Both the position numbers and the translations under genes were made by a program. The notes under the pieces were generated by a model. That model ran no database searches. It saw only the letters and a program-made list of their open reading frames with translations, and was not told where the DNA came from. This document shows, piece after piece, positions 51,184-59,468 of a stretch of DNA of 64,000 bases. Location of the stretch: NCBI GenBank assembly GCA_964636575.1, contig CAZWSE010000002.1, positions 1 to 64,000 on the forward strand, written 5' to 3'. This DNA comes from CAZWSE01 sp964636575 (lineage in GTDB: Bacteria; Pseudomonadota; Alphaproteobacteria; Rhodobacterales; Rhodobacteraceae). Position 1 is the first letter of the stretch. Every line of letters starts with the position of its first letter.

Positions 51184-53502
51184 TTACGGCTCGTCAGGGA
51201 TGGGCTTCGGCGGACCCGCAGGTGGTTGCACAGCGTCTTGAGCCGCACCCGCAACCGCCTGTCGCTGGGCATCGGTCAGAGCGGCACCGCCTTCGATCTC
51301 AACTTTGACATTGCGCTCTGCCATGCGGATACCGTTTGCGTCAAAGATATCGCGCACCTTTTGGTAGGCATCGCGGCGGACCAACCATTGCTCGCCCGGC
51401 TTGGTCATAAACTTGACGCCGACGACCATGTTGAATTCTTCCATCCGGCGAACACCTTGGGATTTCAAAGTGGTCAGGATCGACGGACCGTATTCTTCAT
51501 TTGCAGCCAGCTCGGCACCGACCTTCTTGACCAGCTTCTTGACCAGTTGCAGGTCTGTATCGAAAGGCACCCGGAATTCGAGCTTCATAATTACCCAATC
51601 GCGGCTGTGGTTGGTCAGGCTTTTCAGCTCTCCGTATGGGACGGTGTGGACCTTGCCGCGGTGGTGCCGGATGCGCATGGACCTGACCGAAATGCTTTCA
51701 ACCGTGCCCATCAATTCGCCTACTTCGATGTATTCGCCCAAGCGGAAAGCGTCATCAATCAAGAAGAAAATGCCCGCCACAATATCGCGGACCAAGGACT
51801 GTGTCCCAAAGCCGATGGCGATGCCCACAACCCCTGCCCCCGCAAGGATCGGTCCGATGTTGACGCCAGCTGCGCTGAGCACGCTTAGGCTGACCATGAT
51901 TAGCAGTGTGACCATCAAAATAGTGCGCAATAAGGGCAACAGCGTTATCATCCGCGCCTCTGGCCCTGGTGCCTGCCCGTCCACGGGTGGCTCATAATCC
52001 GCGACCCGTTTGTCGATCACCGTCTTGGCCCATGTCCACACCAGATCGGCCAGCAGCAAAGCCACGAGACTGTCGATCAATATTTCCAGAACGCGCCCCA
52101 GAATGCTGCGGTCGGCGGACAGATCAAAGATGTCTACCCCCCATGCCATCGACAACAGAACGACAGCGGTCATGACGAACACGAACCGTGCACCGCGCTG
52201 CACAATCGGTCGTGCAGTCGTATAAGGGTCGGCGAATTCGGGCGGTTCGGGTTGGGCTGTGCCCTCTTCCACATCGCCATCGGCCTCGCTCAAGGCGAAG
52301 TTATCCAGCATCGCTTGGGCTTGCACTTTATGTTGATCATGCAAGGCATCGGTTGATTGATCAAAGAAATGATCGATCCACGCTTTGATCATTTTCAGGC
52401 CCGGCACCGCAAGTCCGATGATCAGAGCGGCCCACATGACCCCGAACAATCCAAAGAGCCACAGCACAAAAACCGCGCCCACAAGTCCGATCAAATAGGC
52501 ACGCCAGAACCGCAAGTGTTGAGCGGAAATAGGATCATCGCACAGCACTGGCACCCGCCTAAACGCAAGCCAGATGCATCCCCAAATGACCAGCACAACA
52601 ACAAGCGCCACTGCAACAGTTTGCGCCAGCGCCACTGCCGCCAAATCTTCGCCCCAGTCCATGCCTGCGGCTTCCGTAAACCGCCCCAACATGAAGGTGA
52701 CCGCCAACCCGATCACAATCGCAAGGGCCAGAACCCGCACAATCCGGTGCATGTAGACCGCCACCGGTGAGCCGTATGGGACCAATCTGAGTTCTGGCGC
52801 TTTGGGGGCTTGGAAGAACAGCGAAACGGTTGTGATGATGCGGAAGAACAATGCCATGAACAACAAGTCCAGCACCAAGGCTTCGACCAATGGATGCCAG
52901 TCAAAGCTTTTGAAGGCACCGATGCTGCCAATCGCAAAAATACCCAGCCCCGCAAAAACAATCGCTGCTCGTTTTGCGGCCCCGACCAGCTTTTCCATGG
53001 GCGCGTGCTTGGGCGCCAGTTCCAATCTTAACAGTGGGTATTGCACGTATTGACGGTACAACCATTCCAACCCGAACCCGATCAGCAAGAAGGTCAGCAC
53101 ATAGGTCAGCGACCGCACCTTTTGCGCGTGTGAAAGTTCATCATTCCAGACGTCAGACATTAACGCCGGCACGCTTGGGATAATGTTCCAGGCAAGCGTC
53201 AGGCTTTTGACGCGCTCCGCGATCCGCGCTAGTTGCGCCTCAATCTGATCGCGCAGGCTGAGGTTGGGCGTGTCTGTGAGGGTGCCGGTTTCTGTGGCGC
53301 TGTCCTTGATCCAGTTCTGCACGCTTGGATCGCCCAGAAGGCGTAGGAACTCTTTCACATCGTTTGGCGAAGGCGGATCGGTAACGACGGCTTGGGATGA
53401 GTCCGTGGTCGTCCCCGGTACGATCTGCGCTTGTGATACCTCGGCCCCAAACAGCAGTAGAATGACCGTCAACAGAGCGCTAAGAGATTTCAAAACCCTC
53501 AT
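51184..53502 (-). CDS. Large MscS-family mechanosensitive channel
   Basis: 772 residues. Signal peptide to about A25 (VSQAQ), a periplasmic segment to about 130, then some 11 membrane spans. The pore helix and beta domain are at 550-640: GAGVVGIAIGFGTQSLVRD and VESISVRSMRIRHHRGKVHTVP, which are clear MscS motifs. The C-terminal tail is Pro/Ala-rich. Larger than MscS (286 residues) and similar in layout to MscM/YbdG- or KefA-type channels. The start overlaps the stop of the upstream gene (ATGA), coupling it to a redox membrane protein. Confidence 0.88.
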   Translation of the reverse strand: MRVLKSLSALLTVILLLFGAEVSQAQIVPGTTTDSSQAVVTDPPSPNDVKEFLRLLGDPSVQNWIKDSATETGTLTDTPNLSLRDQIEAQLARIAERVKSLTLAWNIIPSVPALMSDVWNDELSHAQKVRSLTYVLTFLLIGFGLEWLYRQYVQYPLLRLELAPKHAPMEKLVGAAKRAAIVFAGLGIFAIGSIGAFKSFDWHPLVEALVLDLLFMALFFRIITTVSLFFQAPKAPELRLVPYGSPVAVYMHRIVRVLALAIVIGLAVTFMLGRFTEAAGMDWGEDLAAVALAQTVAVALVVVLVIWGCIWLAFRRVPVLCDDPISAQHLRFWRAYLIGLVGAVFVLWLFGLFGVMWAALIIGLAVPGLKMIKAWIDHFFDQSTDALHDQHKVQAQAMLDNFALSEADGDVEEGTAQPEPPEFADPYTTARPIVQRGARFVFVMTAVVLLSMAWGVDIFDLSADRSILGRVLEILIDSLVALLLADLVWTWAKTVIDKRVADYEPPVDGQAPGPEARMITLLPLLRTILMVTLLIMVSLSVLSAAGVNIGPILAGAGVVGIAIGFGTQSLVRDIVAGIFFLIDDAFRLGEYIEVGELMGTVESISVRSMRIRHHRGKVHTVPYGELKSLTNHSRDWVIMKLEFRVPFDTDLQLVKKLVKKVGAELAANEEYGPSILTTLKSQGVRRMEEFNMVVGVKFMTKPGEQWLVRRDAYQKVRDIFDANGIRMAERNVKVEIEGGAALTDAQRQAVAGAAQDAVQPPAGPPKPIPDEP

Positions 53503-54662
53503 GAGACTGCCTGCGCCTTTGGCGCTGAGCGTCTGTCCGCGCGGATTTCTTCAAGGTTGGAATAGTCGGCTTCTATGACCCGTTCCACTGTGATCGCACC
53601 GTCGTCAGGTTTGAGCTGACAAGCCAGTCTTTCGTCTGGTCCAGCGTTCCAATGAGCCAGAACCTTGGCTTCTTCTTCGCTCGGTGGCGGCAGTCCATCG
53701 TTGCCGGATAAAACCTTGACGCGGCATGTTCCACACCGCCCGCGCCCACGGCAGACATTTGCATGCGGTAGGTTGTTTTCGTGGACCATCTCTAGCAGGG
53801 TCAGCCCCGTTTTCGCATCGAACTGCCCCGGTTGCCGCCCCGTGTAGCGGACATTAACGACCCCGCTTGTTCGTCCGTTCAGTCTGATCCACCGTGCCAG
53901 CAAAACGAGCGCGACCAACCCAAGCGAAATGCGGGTCGCCAGAACGGGGCGTTCTTTGGCTTGGGCCAGAATGATTGCGATTTGATCTGGTTCTGCAGTG
54001 ACGCCTTGGGTGTTTGGATCGTTCTCAAGAACGAACCCTTCGCCGCCTTCTTCTACTGGAAGAATTTGCCGACCTGCCTCGACGTATCCTAACATCGCTA
54101 GGATCGGTAAAATCACAACGAACGGATAGAAAACAGACAATATTCCGGACGATTGGTCCTTGGATTGCAGCCATGTGTAGACCCCGATTGCCCCGTGAAT
54201 CCACGCCACAACCAGCATCAGAATTTGCTGCAACCCGTCGAAGGGTGACACAATCCAGAACTGTCCGAGCACGATCATATAGGTTGGCTCAAGCCCCAGA
54301 TCCCGGACAGCCATGACCCCAAACACATGCAACCCCAGCAGAGGTATAATCAGAACCCCAGCGATCATCTGCGCCATATCGTAGGCCGGAACATTCAACG
54401 TGTTTCGCCAAAACAGCGATATCAAAGCGAGTATGAAGTGGAGGATCAACGACCCCTGCAACAGCAGTTTGAGCGGTTGATATTCAGACCAAAAGCCGCT
54501 GAGCGCCCAGCGCCAGTCTTCCATCACTTGAACCGAGATCAACCCCAGTGACAGGTTGATCAAATGCAGCGTGATATAGACAAACATCACCATGCCGGTC
54601 GCGATCAGGGCAGACAGTCGAAACTTGGCACCGGGTGATCTGGCGGTGGTTGTGGCTGTCAC
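53499..54662 (-). CDS. Membrane protein with candidate diheme-b anchor and C-terminal [2Fe-2S] ferredoxin domain
   Basis: 387 residues. Residues 15-260 hold about six membrane spans. Four histidines lie in separate spans, H33, H75, H112 and H156, the spacing expected of two bis-His b hemes as in succinate dehydrogenase-type anchors and the redox anchor of some class III adenylate cyclases. Residues 268-365 are a plant-type ferredoxin with C304-x5-C310-x2-C313 and C348. No cyclase catalytic domain follows. It could pass electrons between the quinone pool and a cytosolic [2Fe-2S] partner or sense redox state. Coupled by overlap to the MscS-type channel gene. Confidence 0.75.
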   Translation of the reverse strand: MTATTTARSPGAKFRLSALIATGMVMFVYITLHLINLSLGLISVQVMEDWRWALSGFWSEYQPLKLLLQGSLILHFILALISLFWRNTLNVPAYDMAQMIAGVLIIPLLGLHVFGVMAVRDLGLEPTYMIVLGQFWIVSPFDGLQQILMLVVAWIHGAIGVYTWLQSKDQSSGILSVFYPFVVILPILAMLGYVEAGRQILPVEEGGEGFVLENDPNTQGVTAEPDQIAIILAQAKERPVLATRISLGLVALVLLARWIRLNGRTSGVVNVRYTGRQPGQFDAKTGLTLLEMVHENNLPHANVCRGRGRCGTCRVKVLSGNDGLPPPSEEEAKVLAHWNAGPDERLACQLKPDDGAITVERVIEADYSNLEEIRADRRSAPKAQAVS

Positions 54663-54902
54663 AAATCTGCTCCCCGTTTTGCCGCGAAATCTGCTGCAAA
54701 GTATCCTGACGAAAACCGTTTACGGAATGAGGTCGCAAGTCAAGCCGTGGATGCAGCCCGCAGACGCGCGACGATGACATGACACCAAAGTTGCTTGAGG
54801 TACTTACGCCACGTTCCTGACTTCAACTGGATTGATCGATGGCTATTGATGTGGTGAGGTATGGAAACGATCCGATTGATCATGCGCTGAGGGACCGAAC
54901 AC

Positions 54903-56558
54903 ATGAACGCAGATGTTATTGTAGTAGGCGCGGGTCTTGGTGGGCTTGCAGCGGCAGCGGAACTTGGGGATCGCGGTAAATCGGTGATCATCGTTGATCA
55001 GGAAACACCGCAAAACCTTGGCGGGCAGGCTTTCTGGTCGCTGGGCGGGTTGTTCATGATCGACACGCCAGAACAGCGCCGCATGGGTATCAAGGACAGC
55101 CATGATCTAGCGCTGCGTGACTGGATGGGGTCGGCACAGTTTGACCGTCCCGAGGATGATTACCCCCGCCAATGGGCTGAACGCTATCTCGACTTTGCTG
55201 CAGGCGAAATGCGGCCTTGGTTGCATGAGATGGGATTGCGCTGGTTTCCGGTTGTGGGTTGGGCCGAGCGTGGCGGCAGCTATGCGGATGGGCACGGCAA
55301 TTCGGTGCCCCGCTTTCATATCACATGGGGCACAGGCCCCGGCGTTTTGGAGCACTTCATAAGACGCTGCAAAGAACACGAAGCCACGGGGAAGATCACT
55401 TTCAAGTACCGCCATCAGGTCGACCAGATCGAAATGCAAAACGGAGCGGCGACGGGTGTATCCGGATCAGTGCTCGCCGAAGATGATGCAGTCCAAGGCG
55501 CCTCGACCAACCGCGACGTTACCGGCGATTTCAAACTTGAAGCCTCAAGCGTCATCGTTGCTTCAGGAGGGATCGGCGGGAACTTTGAGATGATCCGTAA
55601 GGTTTGGCCCACCGAGCGGCTTGGCCCTGCGCCCAAGAAAATGCTGTCGGGCGTGCCTGAACATGTGGACGGCCGCATGATCGGGGTGGCCCAAGACGCG
55701 GGTGGGCATTTGATCAACAAAGACCGGCTTTGGTTCTACACAGAAGGCGTCAAAAACTGGGATCCGATCTGGCCGCACCACGGTATTCGCATTTTGCCGG
55801 GGCCTTCGTCGATGTGGTTTGACGCCAAGGGCAATCGCTTTGCCCCGCCTGCCCTGCCCGGTTTTGATACCAATGGCACTTTCAAGGCGATCTTGAACAC
55901 TGGCTATGATTACAGCTGGTTTGTGCTGACCCAAAAAGTGATCAAGAAAGAGTTTGCATTGTCAGGGTCAGAACAGAACCCTGACTTCACATCCGCCAAG
56001 TGGATCGAGGTCATCAAACAGCGCATTCTCTCTGGCAAGAAGGCCACCGGCCCTGTTGAAGCCTTCAAAGAGCATGGCGAAGATTTCGTTGTCGCCGACA
56101 CCCTGACCGAATTAGTCAAAGGCATGAACGCTATCACAGACGACCCTTTGATCGATGAGGCAGACCTGCGCCGTCAGATCGAAGCGCGTGATGCCCAAGT
56201 CGACAACCCTTTCAGCAAGGACGCCCAGATGACGGCCATTCAAGCGGCCCGTCACTATCGCGGTGACAAGCTGATCCGAACGGCCAGCCCGCATAAGTTT
56301 CTGGACCCTGACAATGGCCCCTTGATTGCGGTGCGTTTGAACCTGATTACCCGCAAGACCTTGGGCGGATTGCAGACCAATCTGGACAGTCAAATGGTCG
56401 GCGCTGACGGCAAGGTCATTCCGGGGCTGTTTGCTGTCGGCGAAGTCGCTGGCTTTGGCGGTGGCGGCTATCACGGATACAATGCGCTGGAAGGTACCTT
56501 CCTTGGAGGTTGCATATTCACGGGCCGCGCGGCTGGGCGCAGTGACGCGATTGGCTGA
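54903..56558 (+). CDS. KsdD/fumarate reductase-like FAD-binding dehydrogenase
   Basis: 551 residues. Rossmann motif DVIVVGAGLGGLAAAAELG at 4-22, GGQAFWSLGG near 40 and a C-terminal FAD segment AVGEVAGFGGGGYHGYNALEG. This is the branch of large FAD dehydrogenases annotated as 3-ketosteroid delta-1-dehydrogenase-like. No steroid genes are nearby, so an enoate or cyclic ketone substrate is possible. The 240 bp before it (54663-54902) is a divergent promoter region with no other feature seen. Confidence 0.85.
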   Translation: MNADVIVVGAGLGGLAAAAELGDRGKSVIIVDQETPQNLGGQAFWSLGGLFMIDTPEQRRMGIKDSHDLALRDWMGSAQFDRPEDDYPRQWAERYLDFAAGEMRPWLHEMGLRWFPVVGWAERGGSYADGHGNSVPRFHITWGTGPGVLEHFIRRCKEHEATGKITFKYRHQVDQIEMQNGAATGVSGSVLAEDDAVQGASTNRDVTGDFKLEASSVIVASGGIGGNFEMIRKVWPTERLGPAPKKMLSGVPEHVDGRMIGVAQDAGGHLINKDRLWFYTEGVKNWDPIWPHHGIRILPGPSSMWFDAKGNRFAPPALPGFDTNGTFKAILNTGYDYSWFVLTQKVIKKEFALSGSEQNPDFTSAKWIEVIKQRILSGKKATGPVEAFKEHGEDFVVADTLTELVKGMNAITDDPLIDEADLRRQIEARDAQVDNPFSKDAQMTAIQAARHYRGDKLIRTASPHKFLDPDNGPLIAVRLNLITRKTLGGLQTNLDSQMVGADGKVIPGLFAVGEVAGFGGGGYHGYNALEGTFLGGCIFTGRAAGRSDAIG

Positions 56559-56585
56559 TCTGAACTGGCTAGTTTCTACGCACCC

Positions 56586-57236
56586 TTAGAAGTGTAGCTT
56601 GAAGAAGTCATGCAGGCTTTGAACTATCCGTATGATTTCGTTGGCCGTTGCATCTGGGGCGGTTACTGTTCTGGTCCAAGACGCTGAAACCCCAAGGCGC
56701 GTGCCATAAGCCATGACCGGCATCGTGCAACTTTGCCCATCACAATATACGACCAAATCTGTGTTGTCTTTGTAGGGTGAAATCACTTGGCAACTTAGGT
56801 CCTTTGGGCTCTGACCACTTGCACAGAGATAGCTGTCACCTTTTGTCGTTATGGTGTCTGCTTGTGCCAAGTTTTCCCTATGCGCGCTTGCGTTGTCGGT
56901 GGCGGTCACGCTAGCATCTTCTACCGACCGTATCGCAAACATGAGCAGGTTTAGCCCTGCCAGATCAGGATCAACACTGATCTGCGCGACAATGGGAATG
57001 CTCAGCTTGCGCCCGTCCGTGCTGGTCTCCCCCGCATTGAGACATACCGTTTCGTCTTGCTTTAGAATAGAAACACCTTCGGTGACAAACCCGCGAAAGG
57101 TTGGCCCACCTCTGCGCAAGACCCCGTCGCCGTCGGCCCGCCCAAAATCAACAAAGCGATAGAACTCTGGGCAGTCTTCTGCCTGCACAGGGGACGCGAG
57201 TGCGCTTAATACGAGTATGGTTGTGATCTTCAGCAT
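56586..57236 (-). CDS. Secreted protein of unknown function
   Basis: 216 residues from ATG 57236. Signal peptide MLKITTILVLSALASPVQA, then a domain with four cysteines (C22 and others at about 64, 134 and 145) that may form two disulfides. EDCPEFYRFVDFGRADGDG after cleavage is a recurring opening in Roseobacter-type secreted proteins, but I cannot name a family. No enzyme motif is visible. On the same strand a much longer open frame continues upstream, but that part lies antisense to the zinc alcohol dehydrogenase and is not credible. Confidence 0.6.
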   Translation of the reverse strand: MLKITTILVLSALASPVQAEDCPEFYRFVDFGRADGDGVLRRGGPTFRGFVTEGVSILKQDETVCLNAGETSTDGRKLSIPIVAQISVDPDLAGLNLLMFAIRSVEDASVTATDNASAHRENLAQADTITTKGDSYLCASGQSPKDLSCQVISPYKDNTDLVVYCDGQSCTMPVMAYGTRLGVSASWTRTVTAPDATANEIIRIVQSLHDFFKLHF

Positions 57237-57416
57237 GACGACAGGTTCCGAATGGAAGGTTTTGCCTGTTAGGCTATCAGATTGCTTCTCTATTCCTAGA
57301 GTACCCGTTTGAAATTGCGCCCGTCGTAGCTTCACTTTTGCGTTGTTTTTTGCTTTGCGTCTTTTGTTGGCGCCCCTTAGCCTGCCGTCAACGTGAAGCA
57401 TCAAAAAGGGCCTGCC

Positions 57417-58451
57417 ATGCGCGCTGCCGTCGTTCGAGAGTTTAGCGAAGACCTGTCTATTGAAACGGTCGCCGATCCTGCCTGCCCTGAAACTGGTGTT
57501 GTCTTGGAAGTCGCTGCTTGTGGCGTGTGTCGTTCGGACTATCACGGTTGGACTGGCCATCACGCGATGGTCAAAGGTGGGTCGATTATGGGCCATGAGT
57601 ATTGCGGCACCGTTGTTGAGGCGGGCCGTGACGCCAAGCATAAAGTCGGCGACCGATTGATTGCGCCCTTCATTTTGGGCTGTGGCAGTTGTTCTGCCTG
57701 TCAGACTGGTGTGTCGAACACCTGTACAAGCGCGATCGTGCCGGGCTTTGGTCATCCTGGCGCCTATGCTGAATATGTTGCCGCCCCTTATGATCATAAC
57801 CTTGTTCATTTGCCCGAAAGCCTGTCTCCTGCTTTGGCTGCCGGATTGGGGTGTCGCGTCACGACCGCTTGGCATGCCTTGACTGACCGCGCACAAGTTC
57901 GTGCCGGCGAATGGGTCGCTATCCATGGCACCGGCGGCATCGGTCTTTCTGCCATGTTGCTCGCCAAGATGCTCGGTGCGCGTGTGGTCGTTGTTGATGT
58001 GGTGGATGAAAAGCTGACGCATGCGCAGTCGCTGGGCGCTGATGCCGCTGTCAATGCGGCAACCTCCGATGCGGCCGAGGCCATTCGCGACATTACCGGT
58101 GGCGGTGCTCAGGTCTCGATTGAAGCTTTGGGCGTTGAGGTTACCACCAATGCCTCCGTCGATTGTCTCGCTGTTCTTGGCCGTCACGTTCAGGTTGGCA
58201 TGCCAGCAGGTTCGGGGTTTCTTAATATCAACATGCGGGCCATCTATTCCAAGCAGCTGTCCTTCTTTGGAACGCGCGGGATGCCGTCTTGGAAGTACCC
58301 TACCTTGCTCGATATGATTGAGCGCGGTCAGGTCGACATCAGCCCGATGGTCGCCAGAGAGGTGCCCCTGTCCGCCGCCAGTGCCGAGCTGCGTGCGATG
58401 GATGGTCCGACCGCACCCGGAACCGCCGTAATCACCGACTTTACCGCTTAG
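57417..58451 (+). CDS. Zinc-dependent alcohol dehydrogenase (MDR superfamily)
   Basis: 344 residues from ATG 57417 with AAAAAGGG upstream. Catalytic zinc ligands in GVCRSDYHGW and GHEYCG; structural zinc cysteines in CGSCSACQTGVSNTC; Rossmann motif GTGGIGLSAM. Oxidises a primary or secondary alcohol with NAD(P)+. Followed after 14 bp by an SDR, so the two may act in sequence on a polyol or diol. Confidence 0.9.
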   Translation: MRAAVVREFSEDLSIETVADPACPETGVVLEVAACGVCRSDYHGWTGHHAMVKGGSIMGHEYCGTVVEAGRDAKHKVGDRLIAPFILGCGSCSACQTGVSNTCTSAIVPGFGHPGAYAEYVAAPYDHNLVHLPESLSPALAAGLGCRVTTAWHALTDRAQVRAGEWVAIHGTGGIGLSAMLLAKMLGARVVVVDVVDEKLTHAQSLGADAAVNAATSDAAEAIRDITGGGAQVSIEALGVEVTTNASVDCLAVLGRHVQVGMPAGSGFLNINMRAIYSKQLSFFGTRGMPSWKYPTLLDMIERGQVDISPMVAREVPLSAASAELRAMDGPTAPGTAVITDFTA

Positions 58452-58465
58452 AAAGGCGACAGAAT

Positions 58466-59215
58466 ATGCCCATAGATGCCGCCCCAACCGATCTGACCGG
58501 CAAGACCTGCCTTGTGACCGGCGCCTGTGGCGGTATCGGGGCTGCAACGGCCGCCCATTTTGAAGCCTTGGGCGCGAATGTCCACACCACCGACGTCGCC
58601 GCTGATGGCCCGGGTCAATACCGTCAGTTTGATCTTATTGGAAACCTGCCCGCGGCCTGTGATTGGATTGCTGAAATCAAGCCGGATGTGCTTTTCAACA
58701 ACGCGGCGGTCTTCGACATGGGCTCCGTTCTGGACGCCGATCTGGATCAGTATGACCGTCTGTTCGGGGTGAACGTGCGCGCGTTCTATGCGGTCATGCA
58801 GGCCACCGCGAAGTCTATGGTCGCAGGTGAACGAGAAGGGTCTATCATCAATCTGGCCTCACAGGCAGGGCATCGCGGCGAGGCGCTTGTCGCCCATTAT
58901 TGCGCGACCAAGGCTGCGGTGATCAGCTATACGCAATCCGCTGCACTTGCCCTTGCGCCGCACAAGATTCGGGTCAATGCCATCAGCCCCGGCGTTATTG
59001 ATACGCCGATGTGGAAAACAGTAGACGGGCTTTTTGCGAAGTTCGAAGGCAAAGAGCCCGGGCAGAAAAAGCGAGAGGTCGGTGAGGCCGTGCCTTTGGG
59101 GTATATGGGCGCGCCTGACGACGTGGCCCGCGCGGCCGTGTTTCTGGCCAGCGCGCAGTCGGCTTACATGACGGCCCAGACCATTGGGGTCGATGGCGGC
59201 AATGTCTTAAGATAG
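58466..59215 (+). CDS. Short-chain dehydrogenase/reductase
   Basis: 249 residues. Cofactor motif TGACGGIGAATA near 19, NNAAV near 82, catalytic Tyr and Lys in HYCATKAA and Ser in INLASQAG. The acidic residue after the second strand (VHTTDVAAD) suggests NAD+ rather than NADP+. Classic SDR; polyol or 3-hydroxyacid dehydrogenase is likely given the preceding alcohol dehydrogenase. Confidence 0.9.
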   Translation: MPIDAAPTDLTGKTCLVTGACGGIGAATAAHFEALGANVHTTDVAADGPGQYRQFDLIGNLPAACDWIAEIKPDVLFNNAAVFDMGSVLDADLDQYDRLFGVNVRAFYAVMQATAKSMVAGEREGSIINLASQAGHRGEALVAHYCATKAAVISYTQSAALALAPHKIRVNAISPGVIDTPMWKTVDGLFAKFEGKEPGQKKREVGEAVPLGYMGAPDDVARAAVFLASAQSAYMTAQTIGVDGGNVLR

Positions 59216-59310
59216 CGCGAAAATTGAGACTTCTGTGTTGAAATACCAGAGCCTCATGCCTCTCAATATCATTCAAATGCTATCGAAAGATCACCCGAAT
59301 TGTGCATGAA

Positions 59311-59322
59311 AAATGTACATTT
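59311..59322. promoter_or_regulatory. Perfect palindrome upstream of the chemoreceptor gene
   Basis: AAATGTACATTT is fully self-complementary, in the 253-bp intergenic region 59216-59468, about 150 bp before the chemoreceptor start. A candidate operator; no protein can be assigned to it. Confidence 0.35.
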
Positions 59323-59468
59323 GTTGGTCGTTCGAGCAAAATCTCGGGTCGGTGCGTTGAAAGGGCATATCTGGCGGTCGCGCGTTAACACGATCTCAAG
59401 CAACTGCGCGCTAGAAGCAGGCAAAGCAACACACCACCGTTGCGATGTTTTGTGTGCAGGAGACTGAT

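Noticed and set aside
57237..58547. Minus-strand frame open for over 430 codons upstream of the secreted unknown
   Set aside because: It lies antisense to a full-length zinc alcohol dehydrogenase with all zinc motifs; its translation has no recognisable domain and no ribosome site.
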